From: Blastopirellula marina
GTDB lineage: Bacteria > Planctomycetota > Planctomycetia > Pirellulales > Pirellulaceae
DNA: 64,000 nucleotides
Reading direction: 5' to 3'
NCBI RefSeq assembly: GCF_002967765.1
Contig: NZ_PUHY01000010.1
Location: 868,001 to 932,000, forward strand
Shown: one piece after another, positions 29,045-38,377 of the stretch
Position numbering within the stretch: position 1 is the stretch's first letter
Layout: each line of letters opens with the position of its first letter
The notes under the pieces: model-generated
Databases searched by the model: none
What the model was told of the DNA's origin: nothing
Seen by the model: the letters and a program-made list of their open reading frames with translations, nothing else
Made by a program: the position numbers and the translations under genes

Positions 29045-29815
29045 TTAACCGGTCATGCCGCCGTCAACGGTCAGCACCTGTCCGGTAACGTACGCAGCGC
29101 TATCGCTGGCCAAAAACAGGACGGCATCCGCAATCTCTTGCGGCTTACCCATTCGCTTGGCGGGAATGCGTTTTTTGACCTCGTCCTCGACCGCTGGCCC
29201 CAAGGCCTTAGTCATGTCTGATTCGATGAAACCAGGGCAGATCGCGTTGATCGTGACCTTGCGGCCTGCCAGTTCGCGACTCAGGCTTCGCGTGAAGCCG
29301 ATCATGCCAGCCTTTGAAGCGGAATAGTTGGTCTGGCCTGGATTGCCCATGATGCCGGACACACTGCTGATATTGATGATTCGGCCGTAACGAGCTCGCA
29401 TCATGTACTTCGATGCCGCTCGAGCAAACAGGAACATGCCACGCAGGTTCGTGTTGATGACCGTATCCCATTCTTCATCGGTCATACGAGGAAGCAAGTT
29501 ATCGCGAGTGACACCAGCATTGTTGACCAGGATGTCGACCTTGCCCCATTCGTCTGCAATCTTGTCGATCAACTGCTCGACGCTCTCACGCGAAGTCACA
29601 TCGCATGGGAGTGCTTCGGCGTCGCCACCAGCCTCTTTAATCGCCGCGACGGTTTCAGCAAGCTTATCGGCACTTCGGGCGACGCAGGCAACCTTGGCGC
29701 CTCGCATGCCCAAACCAATCGCGATCTGTTGACCAATCCCTTGCGAGGCCCCTGTAACTACGGCCACCTTTCCGGACAGATCAACGGGAAGTGCATTCCA
29801 GACAGCATCGCTCAT
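29045..29815 (-). CDS. fabG: 3-oxoacyl-ACP reductase
   Basis: This 256-residue short-chain dehydrogenase reduces 3-ketoacyl-ACP with NADPH. It shows the cofactor motif TGASQGIG (~residues 22-29), NNAG, the catalytic Ser in ISSVSG, and the Y-x-x-x-K pair in NYSASKAG. The C-terminus TGQVLTVDGGMTG is typical of FabG. The gene lies between fabD and acpP. The 215-base gap before acpP may hold an internal promoter, but I see no clear one. Confidence 0.97.
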   Translation of the reverse strand: MSDAVWNALPVDLSGKVAVVTGASQGIGQQIAIGLGMRGAKVACVARSADKLAETVAAIKEAGGDAEALPCDVTSRESVEQLIDKIADEWGKVDILVNNAGVTRDNLLPRMTDEEWDTVINTNLRGMFLFARAASKYMMRARYGRIINISSVSGIMGNPGQTNYSASKAGMIGFTRSLSRELAGRKVTINAICPGFIESDMTKALGPAVEDEVKKRIPAKRMGKPQEIADAVLFLASDSAAYVTGQVLTVDGGMTG

Positions 29816-29882
29816 GGGGAATCTTGCCTACTTTAAAGTTAACGATAAAGAAATGGGGAGGTGGGATCGATCAAGCCTCGAC

Positions 29883-30791
29883 TCAGGCTTCCACACCATT
29901 GAAAGAAACCTTGCGGTTGATTCGCTTCATCAAGCCACGCAGCACCTTACCGGCGCCAATCTCGTAGAACTCGTCGAAGCCCAGATCAAGCAGATATCGC
30001 ATCGACTGCTCCCATCGAACCTGGGAACAAACCTGCTGCTGCAGAAGAGAGCGAATCTCTTCCACGTCGTCGTGCGGCTGTGCGTCAACGTTAGAAATAA
30101 CGGGGATTTTTGGAGGGGAAAGCGTTACATCCGCTAAGGCGGCGGCCAGCTTCTCGACCGCTGGCCGCATAATTTCAGTGTGAAACGCACCTGCGACAGC
30201 GAGAGGAATCACCTTCATCGCGCCGCTCTTTTCGGCAATTTCAGCAGCACGCTCACATGCGTCATTCGACCCGGAAACAACAATATTCCCGGGGCAAAGC
30301 AGGTTCGCGATCTGTAGGATGCCATCTTCTCGAGCGTCGTCGCAGATCTTCTCGACAGCTTCTTGTTCGAGGCCAAGGATGCTCACCATCCCGCTAGGAA
30401 CGGCGTCCGAGGCGGCCTGCATCGCTTCGCCACGCACCTGGACCACCTTGAGGGCGTCCTCAAACTCCATGACGCCCGCGAACACCATGGCGGTGTACTC
30501 GCCCAGGCTTAACCCAGCGGTAGCTTCTGCGGAGAGCAGGACATCTGGCGTTTGATCACGTAGCTTCGCCAGGGCTGCGATGCTGGTCACAAAGAGAGCC
30601 GGCTGACTATGAACGGTCGAATCGAGCTTATCGGAGGGCCCATCAAAGCAGATCGAGGCCAGGTCGTAACCGAGAACCTCATTGGCACGCTCAAAATACT
30701 CTTTGGCTGCTGGCAGGGAGTCGTAGAGGACCTTCCCCATGCCAACGCTCTGAGCGCCTTGTCCCGGAAAGAGGAATGCGATCTTGCTCAT
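29883..30791 (-). CDS. fabD: Malonyl-CoA:ACP transacylase
   Basis: FabD loads malonyl groups onto ACP. The 302-residue protein begins IAFLFPGQGAQSVGMG and has the nucleophile motif GLSLGEYTA (Ser ~93) and the catalytic His in AGAFHTEIM. A GAAGGAT ribosome site precedes ATG 30791. It is the first fatty-acid gene after rpmF; plsX and fabH, often between rpmF and fabD, are absent. Confidence 0.97.
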   Translation of the reverse strand: MSKIAFLFPGQGAQSVGMGKVLYDSLPAAKEYFERANEVLGYDLASICFDGPSDKLDSTVHSQPALFVTSIAALAKLRDQTPDVLLSAEATAGLSLGEYTAMVFAGVMEFEDALKVVQVRGEAMQAASDAVPSGMVSILGLEQEAVEKICDDAREDGILQIANLLCPGNIVVSGSNDACERAAEIAEKSGAMKVIPLAVAGAFHTEIMRPAVEKLAAALADVTLSPPKIPVISNVDAQPHDDVEEIRSLLQQQVCSQVRWEQSMRYLLDLGFDEFYEIGAGKVLRGLMKRINRKVSFNGVEA

Positions 30792-30927
30792 CGCAGGGGT
30801 ATCCTTCTATCGATCATGCTTCGAAGACGACAGACCGCTGGTTTCTCATCAGCCTGCTCAGACTATCTAATTCGCCTGAGGGCGCATTTTGCCAGCGGTC
30901 TTGATCGCTTGGAAGGCCAGGAACGGC

Positions 30928-31134
30928 TTATTCAGCGACTTCGTTCGAAGGGATGACATTACGCCCCATGTAGTGGCCACATTCAGGGCACACAACATGC
31001 GTGGGAACCGCAACGCGAAGGCGACGTTCTTGCAAGCAGTTCGGGCACAGGCTCAACTGACGAGCCTTGAGACCGTCGTGAGCGCGACGCATGCCGGTAC
31101 GGGAATTGGACTGTTTTCTCTTAGGTACTGCCAT
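30928..31134 (-). CDS. rpmF: Ribosomal protein bL32
   Basis: This 68-residue protein has the L32 start AVPKRKQSNSRTGMRRAHD and the four-Cys zinc form (CPNC ... CPEC). It is part of the 50S subunit. It heads the rpmF-fabDG-acpP-fabF cluster, an arrangement shared by many bacteria that links ribosome and lipid synthesis. The 337-base gap upstream (31135-31471) is shared with a divergent gene and presumably holds promoters; no clear boxes are visible. Confidence 0.97.
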   Translation of the reverse strand: MAVPKRKQSNSRTGMRRAHDGLKARQLSLCPNCLQERRLRVAVPTHVVCPECGHYMGRNVIPSNEVAE

Positions 31135-31471
31135 GACCGTGGTTCCAAACAGGCATCAGCGAAACGCAAATCGTTTGCCTGCCTTACATTAGGGCTCAAC
31201 CGGGCCAGGACAATTCCGTTGAAATCGTCGGCGGCCGGAGCGAGCATCCGAGGAAAGCCTCTCTAATAGAGGCACAATATGCCGGGGGAAACGCGAAATG
31301 ATAATGATATTCCCCTGAACCGTCAATAAGCCCAGCAATTTGCCGAATGACCGACGCATTTGGTTGATTTGAAATTTTCCTTATTGACGCGCGTGCAGGA
31401 TCCTCACAGAATGTTGATGAACTGAGACTTGATATCAACTTCGCCCAAGCCGATAAACGATCTCACCCCAT

Positions 31472-31828
31472 ATGACCTACCCGAAAGAACAAGTGGTCGA
31501 AACGATTTCGACCGGAGAATGCGACCGCACGCTGATCGTAAACTGTGCTGACAAAGCAGGTTGCATCTTTGTTGAGATTCGCCAGCAGAGCTACGGTGGG
31601 CAGCGAGTTGGGTGGTTCACGCAATCCAGCATCCAAGTCGCGCCCGAATCACTGACTGCCCTTCGCACGGCCCTTGGGATCGCAAGTGCTTTGCCTGAAA
31701 TGGTTTCCGCTAAACGCGAACGGGTCACCCTGAAGGCAACCCGTGGCGATAACGATATGATTGTCAGCGGACGAATCACAAACCGGAAAGCTCCAGAGCT
31801 TCGCGTTTGGCAAGCTGAGTCAGCCTAA
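31472..31828 (+). CDS. Hypothetical protein, possibly PC4-like
   Basis: This 118-residue protein has no signal or membrane segment. Residues ~32-66 (IFVEIRQQSYGGQRVGWFTQ, then SIQVAPESLTALRTALG) resemble the PC4/Sub1 single-strand DNA-binding fold, with a strand-rich part followed by a helix. The match is by eye and weak. No ribosome site is evident before ATG 31472. It is divergent from rpmF. Confidence 0.55.
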   Translation: MTYPKEQVVETISTGECDRTLIVNCADKAGCIFVEIRQQSYGGQRVGWFTQSSIQVAPESLTALRTALGIASALPEMVSAKRERVTLKATRGDNDMIVSGRITNRKAPELRVWQAESA

Positions 31829-31882
31829 CTGAGGTGACTCAGCGGCGGATTCGTCGATTATGGCGTTCCAGGCTGGGAACGC
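31815..31882. terminator. Two stem-loops between convergent genes
   Basis: CTGAGTCA (31815-31822) pairs with TGACTCAG (31835-31842), and GCGTTCC (31863-31869) pairs with GGAACGC (31876-31882). They lie at the meeting point of the 31472 gene (+) and the ferritin-like gene (-). Neither has a good U-tract, so the terminator role is inferred from position. Confidence 0.4.
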
Positions 31883-31893
31883 TCGATCGGTTA

Positions 31894-32352
31894 TTAGCCG
31901 ACCTTGGAAGCACTACCACCTTTGGCTTGAGCGGCGACGGTCGGATCTTTTAAGATCATGGTGAACTGGTCAACGCCGTCTTGCTCTTCCAGCAAGATCT
32001 CTTCCAGCAGAACAACCAGCGGACGATTCTTGCCGTCGGCCATTGCGAGTGCTTCTTCGTAATGTTTGACGGCCATCGATTCAAATTCCAGGGCGTTCGT
32101 CAGCATCTCGTGCAGATCGTCGGTCTGTTTTACTTGGTTCCGTTCAATGGTTGGAACACCACCGAGAGCCGCGATCTTTTGACCGATGGTTCGAGCGTGT
32201 CCGAACGATTCCTTGGCGCTCTCCAGGAAGATTTCGTTGTAAACTTCCCGCCACAGACCGGTGACAACAAAGGCAGCTTGGGAATACTGAGCGACGCCGG
32301 TCCACTCGTGCCGCAAAATCTCGTTCAACTTGTCAATCATTGGCTGATCCAT
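31894..32352 (-). CDS. Ferritin-like / bacterioferritin-type protein
   Basis: This 152-residue four-helix protein opens with DKLNEILRHEWTGVAQY, the bacterioferritin helix A pattern. Further candidate metal ligands are in FLESAKESFGH (helix B), EFESMAVKHY and LEEILLEEQDGVDQF (helix D). The Glu and His of helix B are spaced E-x-x-x-H, not the usual E-x-x-H. It could store iron or act as a di-iron protein protecting against peroxide. A TGGTTGTCTCC-type leader precedes ATG 32352. Confidence 0.8.
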   Translation of the reverse strand: MDQPMIDKLNEILRHEWTGVAQYSQAAFVVTGLWREVYNEIFLESAKESFGHARTIGQKIAALGGVPTIERNQVKQTDDLHEMLTNALEFESMAVKHYEEALAMADGKNRPLVVLLEEILLEEQDGVDQFTMILKDPTVAAQAKGGSASKVG

Positions 32353-32478
32353 GGTTGTCTCCTTTACTTTCAGCTTGGCTGGTGAACGCCCGAGGGCGTC
32401 TTATTTTCATTCGGCACGTAACGTTCACAGAGTTAGAAAAGCCTAACCCAAGACGGTGCAAATACCGAGCCTGAACGA

Positions 32479-32571
32479 TTACTTGGCGGCAGCTACTTTA
32501 TCGTTGGCAGTCTCAACTTCTTCTCGCATCGTACCACTGGTATCGGGAAAATCCAGGGAGCAATAACCCAT
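32479..32571 (-). CDS. Possible 30-residue protein
   Basis: A short frame (start GYCSLDFPDTSGT, end NDKVAAAK) lies within the 528-base stretch 32353-32880, which has no other gene. A weak GGAAG lies upstream. The charged, helix-like C-terminus looks protein-like, but length and signal are too slight for certainty. Nothing else is evident in the stretch apart from the leader of the downstream permease. Confidence 0.2.
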   Translation of the reverse strand: MGYCSLDFPDTSGTMREEVETANDKVAAAK

Positions 32572-32880
32572 TACAGCTTCCCAACTTGCATTTTTTGCCA
32601 AAAGATAGTCGCTCTCAAGAAGGCAAGTTATCCCCATCGCTGTTGCGGCGATTGGGTCTCAACAACGACTTCGCGAAGTGATCAACGGCAGCCAGACTGA
32701 GGGAAATGAAAGCATGGCAATTCCGCTGCACGTTTCATCGCCCCCGATAGTCCCGCAGCATCTCGCCCAAGCGGCGCGTTGTTTGCACGAAAAAGATGCG
32801 ATGGTCGCTTATTAGCGAAAGCATTCTAGCGCAACACCGCGTGAAACCTTGCCTCACACGTGATCGAAGCGGGACGAAAA

Positions 32881-34173
32881 ATGACAGAGGAGAAAGCAGA
32901 CCAACACCCTCAGGGGAAACTTGGTCCTGTTCGTGTTTGGGCCCTCGCCGCCGGTGGAATGGTGGGCGGAGGTATTTATATCGCACTCGGAGTGGTGATT
33001 GCGGTTGCCGCGCAGTGGTCTTGGCTGAGCTTTGTGATCGCAGGAATCATTGCCGTTACCACGACCTATTCTTACGCGACGCTTGCCAATCACTTCGAGG
33101 GGAGCGGTGGTGCCTTCGACTTCTTGGAGAACATGGACCGTGAAGGAGCCGCTGGCAGCTTGTCTTGGTTATTGATCATCGGCTACACATTGACCATCGC
33201 GGTTTATGCCTTTGCGTTCGGTCATTATGTTTCTTACGCCCTGGGAGGCGATGCATTAACGATTCGCATTTTGGCCCTCGCCGCTGGTTTCGGCCTGATC
33301 GCCCTGAACCTAATTGGCATCGGGAAAATGACCGCAGTCGAAGTTGTGATCGTATCGGCCAATCTGCTCGTCCTCATCGCCTTGGGAATCGCAGGCGTCT
33401 GCTACTGGGACACGACCGAGCTCGTGGCTGGCATTTCTCCACGTGGCATCTGGGCGGCCCCAATTGGAGCAGCAAGTATCTTTGTCTCGTATGAAGGCTT
33501 TCAACTTCTCACTTACGAATACGACAAGATTAAAGAACCTAAGAAACAATTAACGCCGGTGCTGGTCTCCGCGGCGGTCTTCGTTGTGTTAGTTTACGTC
33601 CTGGTTGCACTTGGCGCGACGATGCTTGCGGGGGCACTAACCATCGTCGATGAGAAACAAGTCGCATTGTCAATTGCGGCCGAAAACTTGGCTGGCCCTG
33701 CAGGTCTTGTGATCATGACGATCGCTGCAGCCTTCGCTACCGCGGCCGCGATCAATTCCACCCTCTACTCGACCGGCAAACTTGCTGCCCGCGTTGCACG
33801 GGATGGCGAACTCCCCCCGTGGTTTGATCACCGCAATCGGTTTGATGTTCCAGACCGGCCTATCATGGTGATCGGTACGATTGCGACACTGCTGGCAATT
33901 CTAGGATCGTTATCATCGCTGGTCGAAGCCGCAAGCTTGGTGTTTTTAGTCACGTTTGTCATCGTGAATTTCATTTGCTGGCGCGAGGTCAACCACTTAC
34001 GGTGGATTCCGATTCTGGGAATGATCATCGCTGCTCCGGTCGGCTTACTGCTAGTTGCCCGTCTGTTACTCACGGCCCCATTCCCTCTCCTACTGCTGGC
34101 TGCCCTTTCGATGTTCGCAGTCTTTGGTCGACCAGCCATCTTGCGACGTCTTGGGGAAGGAGGTGCCACGTGA
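32881..34173 (+). CDS. APC-superfamily amino-acid permease
   Basis: The ~430-residue protein has about twelve hydrophobic segments and the APC start pattern (VWALAAGGMVGGGIYIALG in TM1, with the G-x-G-I/GGGIY unwound helix). The loop SYEGFQLLTYEYDKIKEPKK after TM6 matches APC transporters. It probably imports amino acids or related cations in exchange or symport. ATG 32881 is preferred over 32860 because it starts the hydrophilic tail without the extra Met-Ile-Glu run. The last codons overlap the start of the next gene (GTGA), so the two are coupled. Confidence 0.85.
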   Translation: MTEEKADQHPQGKLGPVRVWALAAGGMVGGGIYIALGVVIAVAAQWSWLSFVIAGIIAVTTTYSYATLANHFEGSGGAFDFLENMDREGAAGSLSWLLIIGYTLTIAVYAFAFGHYVSYALGGDALTIRILALAAGFGLIALNLIGIGKMTAVEVVIVSANLLVLIALGIAGVCYWDTTELVAGISPRGIWAAPIGAASIFVSYEGFQLLTYEYDKIKEPKKQLTPVLVSAAVFVVLVYVLVALGATMLAGALTIVDEKQVALSIAAENLAGPAGLVIMTIAAAFATAAAINSTLYSTGKLAARVARDGELPPWFDHRNRFDVPDRPIMVIGTIATLLAILGSLSSLVEAASLVFLVTFVIVNFICWREVNHLRWIPILGMIIAAPVGLLLVARLLLTAPFPLLLLAALSMFAVFGRPAILRRLGEGGAT

Positions 34174-35012
34174 ACCTGCGAAATCAAGTTCGACAAAACA
34201 TTATCACGACACTGATCTTAAGCGGTACCGTTCTTGGCGGTGGTAGCGCTGCCACTGCTGAGCAGCCTGCCAATGTATTCGCCATTAATGTGAGTCAACC
34301 GAAAACGGAACTGGAAGTACGCTTCCAATCCATCGCTAAGTCCGACGATGCAAATACTGAGAAGCTTCCCTATGGTAAATTACTGGGCCCGCTTGAACTT
34401 CGACCAGGCCGCTGGCGGGTTTCGATCACGGATCAAAGTCCGTTACCTGGAGCAAGTGTCGAATACGGGTTTGCCAAGAGCGATCGTTATCTGTTTATCT
34501 TGCATGGCTTCAATCGTCATGAACCACTTGCCAGTCCGAAACGTAACGCTCAGTTGTGGAGCACGAGTATTTGGCAGCAAGCCAGACTAGTGCTGGGTGG
34601 CATCGATGAAACCAGTGACAAACGCTTACTTCTTCAACAAACGCTGCTTCGAATTCCAAGTGTTGAGCCAGATGATCCAGCGCGGGTGCGAGTGGTCGCT
34701 TGCACGCCGGGGGAAGGACCGATCGTCGCGACGATTCACGATTCAAATGGCAACGCAACGTCAAGCAGGAAACTAAGCTATCCTGAGCATAGCGATTGGC
34801 TGAAGCCATCGACCGGAGAACTAAATCTGCAAATTCGGTACGCGGATAGTCCGGTGTTGATTGTCAACGGAGTGTTCGATGCCCCTCAAGGTACCATCAC
34901 GACCATTCTCGTATCGAAGCCCTCAAGTTGTGACTCGGAACAAGGTAACGTGATTGTGCACCAGCAATCTGCGGAAAATGGTAAAACTATTCGGTTTAGA
35001 GCCCGTAAGTAA
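34170..35012 (+). CDS. Exported DUF4397-like protein
   Basis: The start is GTG 34170, overlapping the permease stop (GTGA), followed by a signal peptide (IITTLILSGTVLGGGSAATA). The 280-residue mature part seems to hold two beta-sandwich repeats. The second (ARVRVVACTPGEGPIVATIH, then YPEHSDWLKPSTGELNLQIR) resembles DUF4397 domains, which have the pattern RVVHASPDAP and a later gly-rich strand. This match is by eye. Translational coupling to the permease suggests a periplasmic partner, but no binding site can be named. Confidence 0.6.
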   Translation: MNLRNQVRQNIITTLILSGTVLGGGSAATAEQPANVFAINVSQPKTELEVRFQSIAKSDDANTEKLPYGKLLGPLELRPGRWRVSITDQSPLPGASVEYGFAKSDRYLFILHGFNRHEPLASPKRNAQLWSTSIWQQARLVLGGIDETSDKRLLLQQTLLRIPSVEPDDPARVRVVACTPGEGPIVATIHDSNGNATSSRKLSYPEHSDWLKPSTGELNLQIRYADSPVLIVNGVFDAPQGTITTILVSKPSSCDSEQGNVIVHQQSAENGKTIRFRARK

Positions 35013-35212
35013 AACAGCGTCTAGAGAGACGAAGGAATTGACGCTGCCGAGAGAATCTTACGACGCATCCGCGAATGAACGGAATTCCGTGGGCAAGCAT
35101 TGCGTCATACGTTAAGCTGACGGCTCACCAACGTTCTCTCTTCAATCCTCACACCGTTGCCAACACGCGGAAACTTTGGGTTGGATTCCCTTTCAATAAG
35201 GAGGCATAGGAT

Positions 35213-36142
35213 ATGCCCGATCAATCCGCGACGGCGCAGATTCTCCGTCAGGAAAAACCTACTGGCGTCTTCCCAATTCGCATCTGGTGGCCCTATGCCA
35301 TTGGAATTGGTGGCATGCACCTGATGGCACTACTGGCCGTTTGGCCCTGGTTATTTAGCTGGGTGGGCGTTGCCTCGGTGGTGATCGGTCATTATCTGTT
35401 CGGCATGCTCGGAATGACGGTTGGTTACCATCGACTTCTTTCACATCGCAGTTTTCAGTGCCCGCTGTGGCTGGAACATACGTTTGCTGTGCTGGGCGTT
35501 TGCTGTTTGCAAGATACGCCCGTCCGATGGGTCGCGACGCATCGCCTGCACCATCAACACTCGGACGAACAACCTGATCCTCATAGCCCACTGGTTAATC
35601 TAGTTTGGGGCCAAGTTGGTTGGTTGATCGTTAAAAATCGAGACGTTGGTCACGCGGCCCATGTTGATCGATACGCACGTGACCTGCTGCGTGACCGATT
35701 CTATCTGTGGCTGGAACGAAAACACCATGGACTGCTTCTGTTCCTATTGCACGTACTGGCAATCTTCTTCATCGGGGTTGCCATCGGAGCAGCCACTGGA
35801 GGTTTGAGCGAAGCCTGGCGAATGGGACTGAGTCTGGTTGTTTGGGGTGTGGCAGTACGTACCGTTGTTGTCTGGCACGTTACCTGGGCCGTCAATTCGC
35901 TCACGCACTTGTGGGGATATCGCACTTATTCGACAAGCGACAACAGTCGCAACAATTGGCTCGTTGGACTGCTTGCCCACGGAGAAGGCTGGCACAACAA
36001 TCATCATGCCTTGCCTACCGCTGCCGCCCATGGCCGAGCTTGGTGGGAGATCGATTTCTCCTATCGTCTGATTTGCTGCCTCGAAAGTGTTGGCTTGGCC
36101 TGGAACGTGTCCCGCCCGGAAAAACGCCCCGCTAATTCATAA
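35213..36142 (+). CDS. Membrane acyl-lipid/acyl-CoA desaturase
   Basis: The 309-residue protein has the three His boxes of delta-9-type desaturases: HRLLSHRSF, HRLHHQHSD and HNNHH (in GEGWHNNHHALP), which bind a di-iron centre. About four membrane segments surround them. It introduces a double bond in fatty acyl chains and so adjusts membrane fluidity. ATG 35213 follows an AAGGAGG box. A redox partner is not adjacent. Confidence 0.92.
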   Translation: MPDQSATAQILRQEKPTGVFPIRIWWPYAIGIGGMHLMALLAVWPWLFSWVGVASVVIGHYLFGMLGMTVGYHRLLSHRSFQCPLWLEHTFAVLGVCCLQDTPVRWVATHRLHHQHSDEQPDPHSPLVNLVWGQVGWLIVKNRDVGHAAHVDRYARDLLRDRFYLWLERKHHGLLLFLLHVLAIFFIGVAIGAATGGLSEAWRMGLSLVVWGVAVRTVVVWHVTWAVNSLTHLWGYRTYSTSDNSRNNWLVGLLAHGEGWHNNHHALPTAAAHGRAWWEIDFSYRLICCLESVGLAWNVSRPEKRPANS

Positions 36143-36166
36143 ATACTCGCGAGCGATCGTTTTGGA

Positions 36167-36523
36167 ATGCAAATCGAAGTCAAAGAATCGTGCCCCAATG
36201 ACTTTCTCAACTGGGACGAATTTGCACAGCAGCCTCCGCCTGATCCGTACGACGCATACGGCTGGTTCCACATCACCGTTGGCGAAGTTGGCCAGGAAGC
36301 AGGTAACGACTTTCAAGTTTGCGTCGCGACACCAACTGCGTTCGGTCGTTTGAAAGCACTCGGAACCATCCCAGGTATCCTCGTCGACTGGTTCGATGCC
36401 GCCACAGTACGCCAGGCCATCGAGACCAAAGTTGCATCGACGAAAACGAATACTTGGCACCAGGCAGTCGATCAGCTGCGGACCTACATGCTCTGGGAAT
36501 ATGAAGGCATGGCCGGCAACTAA
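36167..36523 (+). CDS. Imm8-like orphan immunity protein
   Basis: This 118-residue protein matches, by eye, the immunity-protein-8 pattern: a short strand-rich start, DPYDAYGWFHITVGEVGQEAG, then DFQVCVATPTAFGRLKALG and a helical end with IETKVASTKTNTWHQAVDQL. Imm8 proteins neutralise polymorphic toxins. No toxin gene is adjacent, so this is either an orphan that protects against neighbours' toxins or a domesticated protein. It lies 24 bases after the desaturase stop. Confidence 0.6.
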   Translation: MQIEVKESCPNDFLNWDEFAQQPPPDPYDAYGWFHITVGEVGQEAGNDFQVCVATPTAFGRLKALGTIPGILVDWFDAATVRQAIETKVASTKTNTWHQAVDQLRTYMLWEYEGMAGN

Positions 36524-36628
36524 TGCTCACCTCCCCTTCTCCGCCGGGAAATGAAGATCCAAGAATTCTCATTCTCGATAGAATCACTCCTTAGAGAACA
36601 AGAAGTGAAACACAAGAAAGAGAATTCA

Positions 36629-37147
36629 ATGAGTTACATCATGGTCGATATCGAGTCGGACGGACCGATTCCGGGAGACTACTCGATGGTCTGTTTCGGT
36701 GCCGTGCTCGTTCAACCTGGTCTTGAGCAAACCTTTTACGGCCGCCTCAAGCCGATCTCCGAGAAATGGATTCCAGAAGCACTCGCCGTCTCAGGGTTTT
36801 CGCGCGAAACATGCCTTACCTTCGACGAGCCAACGCAGGTCATGCGGTCGTTCGCGGACTGGCTGAAGCAAGTAAGCGATGGCAAGCCGATGTTTGTTTC
36901 CGACAACAACGGCTTCGATTGGCAATTCATTAATTGGTACTTCCACCACTTCCTGGGCAGAAATCCGTTTGGGTTTAGCTCAACGAACCTTGGATCGCTC
37001 TACAAAGGGATGGTGAAGGATGTATTCCAAAACTTCAAACATCTACGGAAAACACGCCATACCCACGATCCTGTCGACGACGCCAAGGGAAATGCAGAAG
37101 CATTGCTGACGATGAAAAGTGAGTTGGGCCTAAAGATTCGGCTTTAG
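36629..37147 (+). CDS. DEDDh-type 3'-5' exonuclease-like protein
   Basis: The start at ATG 36629 (after an AAGAAAGAG box) gives 172 residues. It shows exonuclease motif I VDIESDGP (Asp, Glu), motif II FVSDNNGFDWQF with its Asp, and motif III HDPVDDAKGNAEAL, with the His and Asp of the DEDDh family. This is the proofreading/RNase-T fold. Substrate (DNA or RNA) is unknown. A frame opening at 36551 lacks conserved sequence, so I reject it. Confidence 0.8.
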   Translation: MSYIMVDIESDGPIPGDYSMVCFGAVLVQPGLEQTFYGRLKPISEKWIPEALAVSGFSRETCLTFDEPTQVMRSFADWLKQVSDGKPMFVSDNNGFDWQFINWYFHHFLGRNPFGFSSTNLGSLYKGMVKDVFQNFKHLRKTRHTHDPVDDAKGNAEALLTMKSELGLKIRL

Positions 37148-37298
37148 AAGCTAGGGGCAATACGAAACTAAAACCGGCCCCAGTTGCTTACTTCCGGCAA
37201 GGTTAAAAAAAGACCATTAATAAGTGCTGGAATTGGGTGCTATATTGATCGGTAGCCCGTTTGGCCAAACCAACTACCATCGACTCGGAGACACGACC

Positions 37299-37871
37299 AT
37301 GACCGACGCCAAAAAGCCTAGTGTAACCTGGCTATATATTATGGGATTCTTAACCGTAGCCATGGGCGTGATCGCAGTGGCTTCACCGCTTGTCGCTGGC
37401 ACAGCGGTAGTTTACATCGTGGGTGCGGTCATGCTGATCGTCGGCATTACGCAAGTCATCAGCGGCCTGAAGGCCGACACGATGACGCACAAGTTGATGC
37501 CACTCATTTTGGGCATCGTGACGACACTCGGCGGCATAGCTGTCTTGGCTCACCCCGTCGTTGGCTTGGAAGTCTTGACGCTGTTCCTCGCTGCTTATTT
37601 CGTGGCGGAGGGCATCTGGAAAGTCATCGCCTCCTTTAACTTTCGACCGGCCCAGGGCTGGACGGCGCTACTGTTCAGCGGCATCGTCACCTGGCTGCTC
37701 GGTGCGATGATCTGGATGCAGTGGCCAGCTTCCGGATTGTGGGCCATCGGCATTTTGGTCGGCGTCGACCTATTGATGACCGGTATGGCGATTCTGGCAC
37801 TTGCCGCAACGGTTGGAAAGATCGTCGATAAGGTTGACGAAAAGCTACACGACGGCCAAGCGACCGCTTAG
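37299..37871 (+). CDS. HdeD/DUF308-like membrane protein
   Basis: ATG 37299 (GGAG upstream) gives 190 residues with six membrane segments in pairs, such as LYIMGFLTVAMGVIAVASPL and VVYIVGAVMLIVGITQVI, matching the HdeD/DUF308 acid-resistance family (three two-helix repeats). The short C-terminal tail is charged. It may be a stress-related membrane protein; its exact role is unknown. Confidence 0.85.
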   Translation: MTDAKKPSVTWLYIMGFLTVAMGVIAVASPLVAGTAVVYIVGAVMLIVGITQVISGLKADTMTHKLMPLILGIVTTLGGIAVLAHPVVGLEVLTLFLAAYFVAEGIWKVIASFNFRPAQGWTALLFSGIVTWLLGAMIWMQWPASGLWAIGILVGVDLLMTGMAILALAATVGKIVDKVDEKLHDGQATA

Positions 37872-37901
37872 CCCTTTGCATGCTCACTTTAATCATTCAA
37901 A

Positions 37902-37940
37902 AAAACAGCCATCGTCTAGAGGTGTGACGATGGCTGTTTT
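37902..37940. terminator. Strong bidirectional terminator
   Basis: AAAACAGCCATCGTC (37902-37916) pairs perfectly with GACGATGGCTGTTTT (37926-37940) over a 9-base loop, ending in T's on the plus strand. It terminates the HdeD-like gene. Confidence 0.85.
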
Positions 37941-37991
37941 GTTAGACACTTGGTTCGACTGTGAAGCCTGGATAGTGCGTCACAATGATCA

Positions 37992-38147
37992 TCAAGTGTT
38001 GCCTCTATCTGAAATTGCATGTGGGACCTGAGCCAGAAGCTGGGCACCGGTAACCATCGCGTCCAATGGTAAGCTGCACTCATAAGGCCCAGGTTCATGC
38101 TCATCGCATCTGGTAGTAATCACGCCGGCTACCCAACCGCCGATCAT
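37992..38147 (-). CDS. Possible 51-residue protein
   Basis: A frame starting at ATG 38147 (or GTG 38177) translates as a Cys-containing peptide (IGGWVAGVITTRCDEHEPG, then YECSLPLDAM). Its composition looks protein-like and TTAGG lies 7 bases before the ATG. It lies within 37941-38377, which is otherwise without a gene. No family is recognised. Confidence 0.3.
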   Translation of the reverse strand: MIGGWVAGVITTRCDEHEPGPYECSLPLDAMVTGAQLLAQVPHAISDRGNT

Positions 38148-38377
38148 CGCGTTACCTAATTTTAAACTTACTTTCACTTCCGTGGAATTCGACGGACGCG
38201 AGACTCATGCGAATGGAATTCTGATTCAACACGTCGTATCCAGAACTGGACAACATGCCAGCCTCTCCCTTCGGGATGACGAACCACGCGAGTCAGATGA
38301 AATAAAAGGGAAAGCCTGCGCAGAAGCGAACTTCCACACAGGCTTCGGGGGAGGACGATTGTCGCACGAAGCAGGGA

